Origin: Carallia brachiata | Lineage: Eukaryota > Streptophyta > Magnoliopsida > Malpighiales > Rhizophoraceae | Reading direction: 5' to 3' | Length of the DNA stretch: 64,000 nucleotides | Assembly: GCA_021464245.1 (NCBI GenBank) | Contig: JADCRB010000030.1 | Coordinates: 1,577,376 to 1,641,375, forward strand | In this document: positions 23,668 through 34,075 of the stretch, in pieces | Position numbering within the stretch: position 1 is the stretch's first letter | Layout: each line of letters begins with the position of its first letter | The notes under the pieces: generated by a model | What the model saw: the letters and a program-made list of their open reading frames with translations, nothing else | Databases searched by the model: none | Told to the model about the DNA's origin: nothing | Position numbers and translations under genes: made by a program

Positions 23668-24640
23668 TTCTATAAAACGATAACGAAGCCCTACTTTTTC
23701 ATTCAGCCAACCATTTCTAATGAGAGCCCTACGGCGTTTTTTGTTTTTCGGCGAAACACTTCAACTTTCATTTCTCTCTAGATCTAATCTTCATGGCTTG
23801 TTTGGGCGGCGCGTGCTTTGTTCAATCGCTCAGATCGTTTCGCGATCTACACATCGATGGTAGTTTCGTGTGGTGACGCGAATTTCGCTTATGTGACCAT
23901 GGCTTGCATGACCGTCGCTCGATCTGTTCAAGGTCTGTAAAATTAAATTTCTATCAATCTTCTCGTATGAGCTATTCCTTTAATCTGTTTAGTTGCTGAA
24001 TTTCGTCTCTTTTGTTACAGATCGACGGTGAATTGGGCACTGACCTCTCGCTTCGATGGATCTAAAAGCGAAAACGGATTTGATTTTCGGTTTTCTGCTA
24101 TCCTGTCTTTTCTGGTAGACTGCTCTGCGGTTACCGATGTCGAGGCGGCAAATCTGGTTGGCCGGAATTTGTAATACATCGATTAATTATACTTATGGAT
24201 GTAGAAGATATCTGAAAGGACGGCGGCTGATTTGTAGTTGAGGCTGCAGAGTCCTTGTGTAGTATCTTTGTCATCCCGACCTTTGCCATGACAGGTGCGC
24301 TTGCATGGCAGGTCACCCCTGATCTTAATAAAAGAAAAATCGGTTTTGTGTTTTTGAGGGGAGATCGCACGGAGATTTTTCCGGGTTCTCCCCTCCTCCG
24401 TGTGCGTGCTGTGTCAGCTTTTATTCTTCTTTTTCATCACGTTGGCATTCACTAGGCGACAACAACAACCGCAACAAAGAAATCCCGAAGGTATAATTTC
24501 ATCGATCTTTTCATCCAAATTATTTTTCGTTGACATAAAGTTCCGCTTCACAGAGCATCTTATTTTGTGCAGTATACTTAAACCGGCTTGTTTATTGCAT
24601 GAATTTGAAATTCAGTGTCGTGTACAACAATGAAAATTTT
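23668..24640 (+). other. Possible transcription unit without a recognised protein
   Basis: CTATAAAACG at about 23669 looks like a TATA box, and the next kilobase is markedly less AT-rich than its surroundings. Two short frames occur: ATG at 23793 (27 codons, MACLGGACFVQSLRSFRDLH...) and ATG at 23899. A plausible intron runs from GGTCTGTAAAATT (about 23933) to TTGTTACAG (24020). Downstream a 9-bp inverted repeat, GAGGGGAGA (24356-24364) and TCTCCCCTC (24387-24395), competes with CACGGAG/CTCCGTG (24368-24374 with 24396-24402). No long conserved frame follows. It could be a long non-coding RNA, a 5' leader of an undetected gene, or a decayed gene. Confidence 0.35.
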
Positions 24641-26700
24641 CATAAGCATAGTTTTTAGCATGCTGCTAAATGAAATAGCCAATCTCTGCATTTGCACGTT
24701 CTTGAATCAAAACCACTCTCAACATGCTTGAGGTGAAACGTTTGAGGTGAAACGTTTGGAGGTTGGATCGGTAGTTTGGTGTTCACGCGATTAAGTTACC
24801 ATGCTGACACAGATTTAATTGATCATAATTGTCCACTTAGAAATCGTGGCTTTGTAGAGTTTCCTCTTCCATTGATTAGTCACTGTTCGTATATTTGGGC
24901 ACTGTCCTACATATCGAACAATCTAATTATCAATCACATGCACCAAGTCTGTTTATTCTATAATTTAGCAAAAGAAATATGCCAAATGCCCTTATTTTTT
25001 TCGTTATTATCAGCGTACAAATTCTTATATATGATGGCTATGCTTAATACTTTATCATCTGTGTCTTGAAAAAATTCAATGTGTTGTACTCTTTCGCCCA
25101 TGTAATAATTTCAATTGAGCTCATTGTTGAGCACATATTCTGCTGTTGTTAGTAGTGTTGTGACATCGTCAGTTGTAATTTGGAGCCATTGCTGCGTGGA
25201 AGGATTAATTTCTGCTTTCTTTTTGGCGTCAAAGTGAAATACGAGGAAGTTGCTTGTGGAGCCTATGGAAACATTCATGCTACCTGAGGTGACAAAAAAT
25301 TTATTGCTTATGATTAATTGTTTCACTGTGTATTGTTAATTTTTCAGGGTAGTTTATGTCGATGTGCATGTTATTATCGCTTACTTGTAACTGTTCTTCA
25401 ATCGATAGTTGGTGCGCTGCGAAGTTTATAATTTCCAGCAAGTTGTGGGTTGTTATTTGGTTAAATATTAATCGTTGCTGTTATTTTTCCCCCTAATCAA
25501 TCACAACTATTTGCTGTTTTATGGCTTACTTCTTAAGTTACAATTTTTCGTCCACAATTTTGAGCTGAATTGTTGATTACTAAAAAGATTTTCTTTTACA
25601 TTTTTATTTTCTGAGGGTGTTCAAATGTTTGTTAGTTTGGTTTTTATTCCGTAAAAAATTTGTGGCATGGCTAGAAAATCTGCCAGTTCGCTGCGCACCA
25701 GAATTTCCCCGCAATGACGGTGACGATTAATCAGTTGGGTTGTGCATTGGAAAGCAGTCTTTTCGATGATTAATTTAGTAAGCGATTTTGGAGACATTGC
25801 TTCCGTTTGGACAGCAAAATACCATATTTTAACTTTCTGAGTAATTAAGCCACAATCGCCTTGTGCCCATTTATGTTTTCATGTCGTCGGAAACATTACT
25901 CCTGGAGAGGGTTAGAGCTCAGCGTATCTGTTTAATATCTTCAATTTGTATGTACTTATATAGTATAAAATTATTCATGTTATATATAAAAAAATCTATG
26001 TGAAGTGAAATGATTTATGATATTTGGAAGGTATGGTATTATTTTTAGTTATTCTGACTGTTTTTATTTGAAGTTTACGGTTCCACAATCAAAAAAAAAT
26101 TATTGGTAAGATATTTTTGAAGGCAAATAAATTCTGACAGATCCATGTCTAGATTGAAAGAATTTGTGAAAATTAATATGTAATATATAATTTAAATTAA
26201 TTATATGTACATGTCTAAGTTTTTAAAATTATGGAGTTAGTAGTGTTTTAAATGAATATCTATAATATATTTTGCGAATGGGTAGATAAATCAAATTTGT
26301 TTTCCGTGTTCCATGTAGTAACAAGTATAATTTCATATTTCTTTGGAAGTTGAAATCTTAATATAATTCGTTCCATTCCAATTTTTGAACCTTAGAACAC
26401 TTCAAACCTAAAATTCTACGGTATAAAGCTTAGCTGTTGAACATTAAACTTTATTTTGAGAAAAAAATTGTGAAAAAAATTATTAATAAATGACCAAAGG
26501 CGTCGCTCGATCTGTCTTGGAGTGGGGCAAGCTGACGCATTTATCGAGTGCTTTAAGAAAATGTTCTTTGCGTGGGTCGCAAAATTTTGTGGCTCGCGCT
26601 TGTTCTTTGTCGTTTTGTTCGGGGGTAGGGGAGGGGGAGAGCGCTAATTTTTGTCAACCTAAAATTTGGTTTCAGGGTTTTTTACCTTGGGTATTTTATT
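24641..26700. other. Intergenic, no gene recognised
   Basis: Only short frames with no family resemblance, including plus 24776-25069, minus 25111-25326 and plus 26490-26714. Confidence 0.5.
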
Positions 26701-26706
26701 TATTTG

Positions 26707-27581
26707 GGAATTAGCTAAATGTCTATCTGTGGATATTGAACGTGGACGGTGACTATTAATTGGAGATCTGTAAGCTCTAATTGGTAGAGCGCTCAACATC
26801 CCAAAAGGATTTTGAGATGTTGATGGTTTGAATCCACTAGGATCTATTTTTGAATTAGCTAAATGTTTATCTATAGGTATGGAATCTGGACGGTGACTAT
26901 TAATTGGAGATCTGTAAGCTCTAAGTGGTAGAGCGCTCAACATCCCAAAAGGGTTTTGAGAGGTTGGTGGTTCGAATCCACTCGGATCTATTTTTGAATT
27001 ACCTAAATGTCTATCTATGGATATAGAATCTGGATAGTGACTATTAATTGGAGATCTATAAGCTGTAAGTGGTAGAGCGCTCAACATCCCAAAGGGTTTT
27101 GAGAGGTTGGTGGTTCGAATTCATTCGGATCTATTTTTGAATTAGCTAAATGTCTATCGGTGGATATGGAATATGGCCGATGACTCTTATTTGGAGATCT
27201 GTAAGCTCTAAGTGGTAGAGTGCTCAACATCCCAGAAAAGTTTTGACAGGTTGGTGGTTCGAATCCGCTCGGATCTATTTTGAATTAGCTAAATGTCTAT
27301 CGGTGGATATGGAATCTGGACAGTGACTATTAATTAGATCTGTAAGCTCTAAGTGGTAGAGTGCTCAACATCCCAAAAGGGTTCTGAGCCAAAAGAGTTT
27401 TGAGAGGTTGGTGGTTCGAATTCACTCGGATCTATTTTTGAATTGACTAAATGTCTATCTATGGATATGGAATCTGAACGGTGAATGTTAATTAGAGATC
27501 TGTAAGCTCTAACTAGTGCGCTTTAACATCCCAAAAGGGTTTTGAGAGATTGGTTGTTCGAATCCTCTCGGATCTATTTTT
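26707..27581 (+). repeat. Tandem array of six tRNA-like units (about 144-bp period)
   Basis: Six copies of an 80-98 nt tRNA-like sequence lie at 26764-26845, 26908-26989, 27052-27132, 27195-27276, 27336-27433 and 27496-27575, separated by a conserved spacer of about 62 nt. Copy 2 folds almost canonically: acceptor AGATCTG with CGGATCT, D-arm GCTC/GAGC with loop TAAGTGGTA, anticodon stem CTCAA/TTGAG, five-base variable loop, and T-arm GGTGG-TTCGAAT-CCACT. Two departures: an extra A before the D-stem, and a 15-nt anticodon loop (CATCCCAAAAGGGTT) without U33 that can form its own CCC/GGG stem. Copies 1, 2, 3, 5 and 6 are followed one base later by TTTTT, and copy 4 by TTTT, like RNA polymerase III stops. 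Copy 5 has a 16-nt internal duplication; copy 6 has a damaged D-arm. Best read as tRNA-derived tandem repeats; transcription is unknown. Confidence 0.8.
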
Positions 27582-27589
27582 GGTTCTGT

Positions 27590-28780
27590 TCACTCTTGTT
27601 TTCTTTATGAATAATTTGTTTGTCAGGGGCAGATTTCATTATCACAAGTCGAGATACGAGGCTGCGATATTCAATTTTCGGCTTGTAACTATGCAAACAA
27701 AAGCTTGAAGAAACGTACTCGAAATTTGCTAAACCTACCGTCTTTGTTGGAGTCAAATTATCTAAAGAGCTGGGCTTAGAACAAACGGGAGTTGTTTCAC
27801 TGTTTGTCTACTGTGCACTTTCAAGGACTGTATTGGAAGTACAAACTCTCAAATTCGATCTTGATTTCCGACTTAGTGGCACCAACTGTTTGTTTGCAAG
27901 ATGATTGGTTCTCTCATCTTGTCTAATGTATAGAACGGCTCATACGCGGAAATGCGTTCAGAAGTCACAAAGAAGTTCTCTTTCATCGTGTGTTTATTCT
28001 TTATTTTCTTTAGTTCAACTAGTGATGGCAGGAGTAGCAGAGGGAAGCTGGCTGGTGAAATGCTGATTGATGCAAGCACTGAAAGAGAACGTTTTGTTGA
28101 AGAAGAGCATCGAACTCAACACTCAATTCCTTATTCTTCTTGTCTCAAGACTTTTCGACAGATCTCCTTTTGGACAACTCGCGCTGAAGGTTTGTGATCT
28201 CTTTAGCCTGAGACTCCACAATAAACCTCGCTTAAGCCAATTTAGAATGCTGGTTGACGACTTGCTCTGAGACTTTGTTTCCATCATCATCGATGCTATC
28301 AAAGTTATTTATGTCATCTTTGTTCCACCGCTGGACTCCTAAGTCTCCCATATTAAAATCACCTACTTTTGTTACTCTTTTTGCATTTCCAACACATCAC
28401 ACAATAAAAACCAGCCAGCCAAGCATAAGGAATCAACAAGTGTACCAAAATAAAACAAACACATTTAATAAACCAACAACTTAAAATCGAAGTATTACAC
28501 AACACATCTAAAAAGCAAAAAAAAAAAAAAAAAAAAAACACCCAAAAACACCCATTATAAAAAAGTTCAACTTTACAATTATCATTACGATAAATAAATG
28601 CCTGTTACAATGACTTTTTTATTTTGGAAAAAGTTTACTTTTTTTGCTTCTTTTTATAACTCTTGAGTAAGATGAAAAACATAAATTTTTTTTATGTAAG
28701 CACAAATCAATCTTAAAGTTATAAATGAAATTTTCCTTCATATATATGATTATTTTTTTGAACCAATGTAAAGTATCATT
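27590..28780. other. Intergenic, no gene recognised
   Basis: Short frames at plus 27952-28197 and plus 28254-28484 look non-coding. An A-run of about 24 bases lies near 28519, and a (TA)n tract at 28788 marks the approximate 3' edge of the adjacent LINE. Confidence 0.5.
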
Positions 28781-28849
28781 CCTTAATATATATATATATA
28801 TACTGAAAGCATAATGACATATATTAAGAGTTAAAATCAAGGGACAATA

Positions 28850-31545
28850 ACTATGTCAGATGCATCGAGGTGTTGCTAATCCAGTTCGAGCAACATAAAC
28901 CTTCCATGAACTATTTAGCCACTCAATCTATTACTCGATTAGCATTTTTTTGAGATAAAGCTAAAAGTACAATTTGTAGTTAATGAAATAAGTTTCTTAA
29001 TATCCCTTAAAATTGGAGAAATTTCCCATGGCCACTCATTTTTGGGATCCTTCAGTGCCAACAGAATGGTCTTCGAGTCTGTCTCTACAACAGTTGGGAG
29101 GTGCCAATGTCTGTTGCATAGTTGGAAGCCATAGAGGGCCGCCAAGGCTTCGGCATGAAGGGCTGATCTTGTCCTCGTAGGGTATACCCTGCCATCCACT
29201 AAGACACTGTTGGAGTTTTTGCACAAAACAGTAATGTCGGCCCTGTGGGTGGTCTCTTCGAGTGAGGCATCACAATTAAACTTCAATTGACCAGGGCATG
29301 GCGGGATCCAACAAGAATCTCCTCTGATCATTTGTATTGGAGCTGTACTCATATGCAGGGGGTCATTTTGAAGCTGAAGGAATTCCAAGTATGAGTTATG
29401 AATCCTCTCTACTGTTAAAAGGGGATTTGGCTTGTAATGATAAAAAATGCACGAGTTAGTGGCTCTCCAAATGTGCCAACAGGAATTAGCCACCAGTGCC
29501 ATCTTTTCCTTATTCCTTGTGCACAGAAAAAATTTCCAGTTTCCTGCCACCAAACTGTAAAAAAAGGAAAACCCTCCGCTTTGGGGTATAACCGAGATCA
29601 ATTTCAAGGCAAGTCGTTAAGGCATGAGGACAAAAGAATAATAAATGCTCCAACGACTCCGAAGCCGCGCCACATAGCATACAATCCAATCCTTAGTATT
29701 AGCTACTTTCCTCTGAAAGAGATTCTCGTGTTGGCAGGGCGTTATGTAGGACACGCCAAATGAACAATAGGACCTTTGGTGGGCATCCTAGTTTCCAAAT
29801 GGATTGTCATGTCTACGGATACAAATGTCTGGAATAGCTTAGATCCTGTGGTGTTTGCATACTGCAAAGGAGTAAAAAATACCCAGATCTTACTAAATAT
29901 TTACCACACTTGTGAAAATTCCAAATCAAGGAATCCTCGGAGGGCCACATGCTTATAGGCATATTACTAATAGCCAGTGCTTCTTGGGTAAAAAAAAGAT
30001 TATGCAGCTTGAAGTTATCCCAATTGCCACTTCTAATTAGATCTTTCACTAAAAAGCAATTCACCTCGATTGGCCTATTCGTTGCAATTTTGAACTGTGG
30101 TAAATCGGGTATCCAAGGGTCTCCCCAAATTTGAATATTTCTCCCATCCCCGACCAACCATCTCATGCCCTTGCTATAAGCTCTCTACTCTACATCAAAC
30201 TATTCCAACTCCAAGAGGCTTGGCCATTTGATTTGGCGTTGAGAAAAGTGGATGTTGGGAAGTACCTTCCTCTAAGAACGTGCACCCATGTCTTAGATGG
30301 TTCATGTATAATTCGCCAAGCTTGTTTTGCTAGCAAGGCAGGGTTGAAACTCTGCAAGTCTCGGAAACCAAGACCCCCATCTCAAATAGGTTTGGTAATC
30401 ACCTTCCATTTAATCCATGGAATTCTGTATTTCGAACATGTCTATCCCTGCCAAAATCACAAAACCAAAGAGTTAATCCTATGACGTGCCTTAGCTGGGA
30501 ATTTTAGGATGGACATAGCATACACAAGCACCGCTATAGCTACTGCTTTGATAAGGGTTCCGCGTCCTGCTTGCGACGAAAGTCGCCCTTTCCAAGATTG
30601 AAGTTTCTTCTCAACCCAATTGACAATGAACATCAGGGCTTTAAATTTTGATCCAGCGAGCTTGATAGCGAGGCCTAGATATCTCTCTGTGTCTTTGAGC
30701 AACCCGTTCTTGAGGTGGTCTAAATTTGAGTTTTGGTAGGTGTAGGGGTATTCTTGCTAAATTCAATACCAAATTTAGCATGGTTAATAGCTTAGCCCGA
30801 AGCACGACGTTATTGATTCAATATTTTAGAGAGTTTGTGGCTTCTTCCGGGTAGCTGATGCCAGCAAGAGTGTGTCATCCACAAAAAGGACATGAGTGAG
30901 GACTGGACAATAAGGGTTGGTTTTAAAACCCCTCAGAGAGTTATCCGCAAGAGTGCCTGTCAACATTCTTGCCAAAACATCTGAAACGCAGAGGTACAGG
31001 TACGGCGAAATGGGGTCGCCTTGCCTTAGGCCACGAGTGGGACTGAAAAGTTACCCGGGAGAGCCGTTCGCCACAACCTGGTAAAAGACAGGTGACGCAT
31101 AGCATAACATGCCTGACCCATGTAGAAGAAAAGCCCATGCGGAGTAGAACAGCTTCCAAAACACTCCACTCGACCATGTTGTAAGCCTTTAGCATATCCA
31201 GCTTAACTACCATGAAGCTCCCACTAGATCCCCTATGCCTCAGAAAGTAGAAAGCCTCTCGAGCAATCAAGATATTATCTTGAATTGCTCTATCGAGAAT
31301 AAAGGCATTCTGCGTGGGAGAAATAAACTCATCCAATAAAGGTTTCAAACGGTTAGCCAAGATTTTTCAAATAACTTTATAAGAAAAGTTACGAAAACTT
31401 AGACGATAATAATTGAATATATGCACAGGATTAGATGTTTTAGGAATAAGAATTATAAATGTCCTGTTGATGTCCTTCATAAGTGATATAGGTCCCTAAA
31501 GAAAGCTGTCACCAAATTAATGAGATCATGGCCAACAACTGGGAC
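28850..31545 (-). mobile_element. Decayed LINE (non-LTR retrotransposon) ORF2 with reverse transcriptase and RNase H remnants
   Basis: Reading right to left on the minus strand, segments match plant L1-type ORF2 in order. These are the pre-RT segment GHDLINLVTAFF (about 31530), RT fingers (LLDEFISPTQNAFI, then VVKLDMLKAYN, 31360-31130), the catalytic FVDD box (30874-30885), the thumb (ERYLGLAI, then SWKGRLSSQAGRGTLIKAV, 30702-30457), the zf-RVT region (DGRNIQIWGDPWIP, 30150) and an RNase H domain (LKFNCDASL, then HAEALAALYGF and VVETDSK, 29290-29040). The last tail reaches about 28850 with several stops in frame. Frameshifts and stops separate the blocks and the endonuclease half is missing, so it is 5'-truncated and inactive. 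Confidence 0.9.
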
Positions 31546-31559
31546 TATTAGACAAATAT

Positions 31560-32081
31560 GGCTAATTGCCTAGTGGCCGCCCACCCTATGGCCCTTAATT
31601 TCAACGCTTCATCCTCGCCGCTTTCCGATTGCAATTTTTTTTTCCCTGTTGGGTTGATGCCTTAATTGCTTTACCACTAGACTAAACAGTCAGACACACG
31701 TTTTCACTAGTCTCGGCGAAGTATTCATCATAAATAACCAAAATTCTTGTATCTTTTTCTGCGTCTTTGGTCAATAATGAGGGATTATTCACGGCTTTAA
31801 TAGGAATGATATAGGTCACGCCTGCTAATTAGCAGCGGTTTTTTTTTTTTCTTAGTAGATATTTAGCCGTGAGATTAAAGTCAAAGGACAATGTCTTTTG
31901 GGGGGGGGGAAAAAAAAGAATTGCGCATCAAATTAATGCAAATTACAGGCAGACGATCTTAAAAGGAATGTTCCATCTACATGTTCTGAGTCTTACGTTG
32001 ATTCTCTCCATTACTTGGAATTCTTTAGTACAATCTGAGCAACTCTTTTTGAATCTGGGCTATGAATTGAATCCATTTCTA
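31560..32081. other. Intergenic, no gene recognised
   Basis: The inverse of about 31660-31700 carries TTTAGTCTAGTGGTAAAGC, like a tRNA box A, but no box B follows at the right distance. A G-run then A-run lies at 31901-31917. Confidence 0.5.
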
Positions 32082-32450
32082 TCACCATCCTTGCACAGGC
32101 CATCTCCTTTCAGGATCTGGAAGCCATGAAGACCATTTCTTCTTCTTCTTCTTCTTCTCCTCCTTATCCTCCTGAGCATCCAACTTTCCTTCTCGAGTTG
32201 TCTGAGCAAAACCGCCGGAGATTCTCTTAAAGACGAAAACTTTGCTCATAAACCCGAGAGCTTTCCTCTTTTCGTTCGTACAGTTCACGTCACGCCCGCT
32301 GCTCATCCTCGTGGATCCTGACAGCCTCTCGTAGCCGGCGATTCTGGCACACTCTGATGATATAGACTCTGTTACAAGCCGTGTGCTGCGATTCGATCTC
32401 CTGACCAGCTTTAGCGACGACCCCCTGAAGCTTTTGCTAATGATTTCCAT
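32082..32450 (-). CDS. Small basic protein of unknown function with a C-terminal SWLPDP motif
   Basis: Single-exon frame of 122 residues from ATG at 32450 to TGA at 32082. The N-terminus (MEIISKSFRGSSLKLVRRSN) is basic and Ser/Arg-rich, possibly an organelle-targeting peptide. A lysine run (about 99-106), encoded by a GAA/AAG microsatellite at 32129-32160, precedes the end SSWLPDPERRWPVQGW. A W-x-P-[DH]-P motif near the C-terminus is also seen in LEA_3/ARG2-type stress proteins, but the rest does not match that family, so I give no assignment. The leader before the ATG is free of other ATGs for a short distance. The ordered composition and motif favour a real gene; a chance frame remains possible. 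Confidence 0.55.
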   Translation of the reverse strand: MEIISKSFRGSSLKLVRRSNRSTRLVTESISSECARIAGYERLSGSTRMSSGRDVNCTNEKRKALGFMSKVFVFKRISGGFAQTTREGKLDAQEDKEEKKKKKKKWSSWLPDPERRWPVQGW

Positions 32451-32651
32451 TGCTGCGATTGATCAGATCCTTTCTCTCCGTGCGTGTGTGCTTGGTAGAA
32501 TAAAATGTGTTTTGTGCTATTGATTATTTACAAGGATGCAAGTGCCTTCCACACGTATTTAGTGGAGTCATTTTCTTGGTAATCAAGGGATTCCATCGTT
32601 GAAATGTGAAATGGGGCCTAGTCCATTCATTTTTGCGGCTTTATTTATATC

Positions 32652-32740
32652 ATAAATTTGAGTCTTTCATAAGACACTTAAATAGTTAGAGACACTTATT
32701 ATAAATTTGTGTCTTTCACAAGATACTTAAATAGTTAGAG
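32652..32740 (+). repeat. Imperfect tandem duplication (about 49-bp period)
   Basis: Two copies of a 40-bp segment beginning ATAAATTTG and ending ACTTAAATAGTTAGAG, at 32652 and 32701, with three or four differences. Confidence 0.8.
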
Positions 32741-34015
32741 TTTAAGATTTTTATTTTAAAAGTCTTAAATTCAAATCTTAAGAAGGGAAATATGTGATTT
32801 ATGCGAGTAAAGAGCTATCCCTTATTATAACTTCAAACTTAATAAACTTCTTAATAGATTAAAAAAATAAATAAATAAATCTGTGAAAGGATGCTTCATT
32901 AATAATAAAAAATTATTATAATGGCAATACAGAGAGGTGGAAATGGGGAATGGGTTACACAAAGCAAGCTGAAGGATAATATATTTCTTGCATCAGAAAT
33001 CCAGAGTTAAATCATAAGGAAGGCAGATTGGGAGACTAATCTTTTACAGGCCTATTGTTGCGGAATGCAACCCGCTTATCTATTTCCCCACTACAACCTA
33101 AATGATATGTTGAGGAAAAGTAACTCTTGTGCAAAATTTATGATTAATTTCTGCGAGTTCTAATGCTAAATCTCTGGAATTTAAGACTTTCTTCCAAAAG
33201 AATTACAAACTCTCTCACATGTGGATATTGTAGGCATGAATTTCCCTTGTGATGGTTAATTTTCTAATATTTTTTCTTTATATTTTTTGATTAACTAGCA
33301 TTAAAAATAATAATTCCGGATATAGCCATTTCCATGTGATATGGGAGCCCAATTAGCCAATTACTAGTGTTTTTCTTGAATTGGTTCTATCAATCAAATT
33401 TTTATTAAACTTCGATTTTTTTTTTCTCGTTGGATTATGGGTTCGGTTTTTAAAATATTAGAAAGAAGTTGGTGTAACGTGGTAATTTGGGTAAGTAAAC
33501 AAAATAAAGAATGATTAATATACAAAAATATTATTAATTTTACGTAAAATAATAAATTTGTAATTAATTTTAAAAAGTATTAATTTATCACTAACTTTAT
33601 CTAAAATAATAAATTTAGTACGTAATAATTTTATATGAATAGAATCTATCACTTTCGATAGCAGATTTATAAAAATATATTTGTTCTAATGATATGATAA
33701 TTATAAGTTCATGTCACATCATTGAAACAGATAAAATCTGTTCAAGAAAATTTATAACGTGTTAAATTTATTATTTTAAATAAGATTAGTAATATATTTA
33801 TTAATTTTTAAAATTAATATCAAATTTATTTTTTTAACGTTAGTTATATTTTTTTTTTTATTTTTTATTTTTTATTTGAGAAAAAAGCTCAAAACTAAGT
33901 TAAAGACAGAAAATAAAACAAATAAGAAAAAAATAATAATAATAATAAGGGAAGCCGGCGAAATCAATTGCCATCTCCCGTTAGTTTGACAGGCAAAAAA
34001 TAACTCTCGAGTTTT
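32741..34015. other. AT-rich intergenic DNA before AP-3 sigma
   Basis: Low-complexity AT-rich sequence with an (AAT)n run near 33935. No gene recognised. The AP-3 sigma leader probably begins a little before 34020. Confidence 0.5.
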
Positions 34016-34075
34016 GTGATTTGGGAAGAAAGAAGAAGAAAACAGAGGCGACAAAGAGAAAGAGAGGGAGTAAAG

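Noticed and set aside
24356..24402. H-type pseudoknot from the two overlapping stems
   Set aside because: The 3-nt connection cannot span the stacked helices, so the stems are alternatives, not a pseudoknot.
26659..27087. 142-codon minus-strand frame with three repeated peptides (SGFEPPTSQN)
   Set aside because: This is the antisense translation of the tRNA-like tandem array; the repeats are in the DNA, not a protein.
31660..31700. Box A-like sequence (TTTAGTCTAGTGGTAAAGC) on the minus strand
   Set aside because: No box B at a suitable distance, so not called a SINE or tRNA gene.
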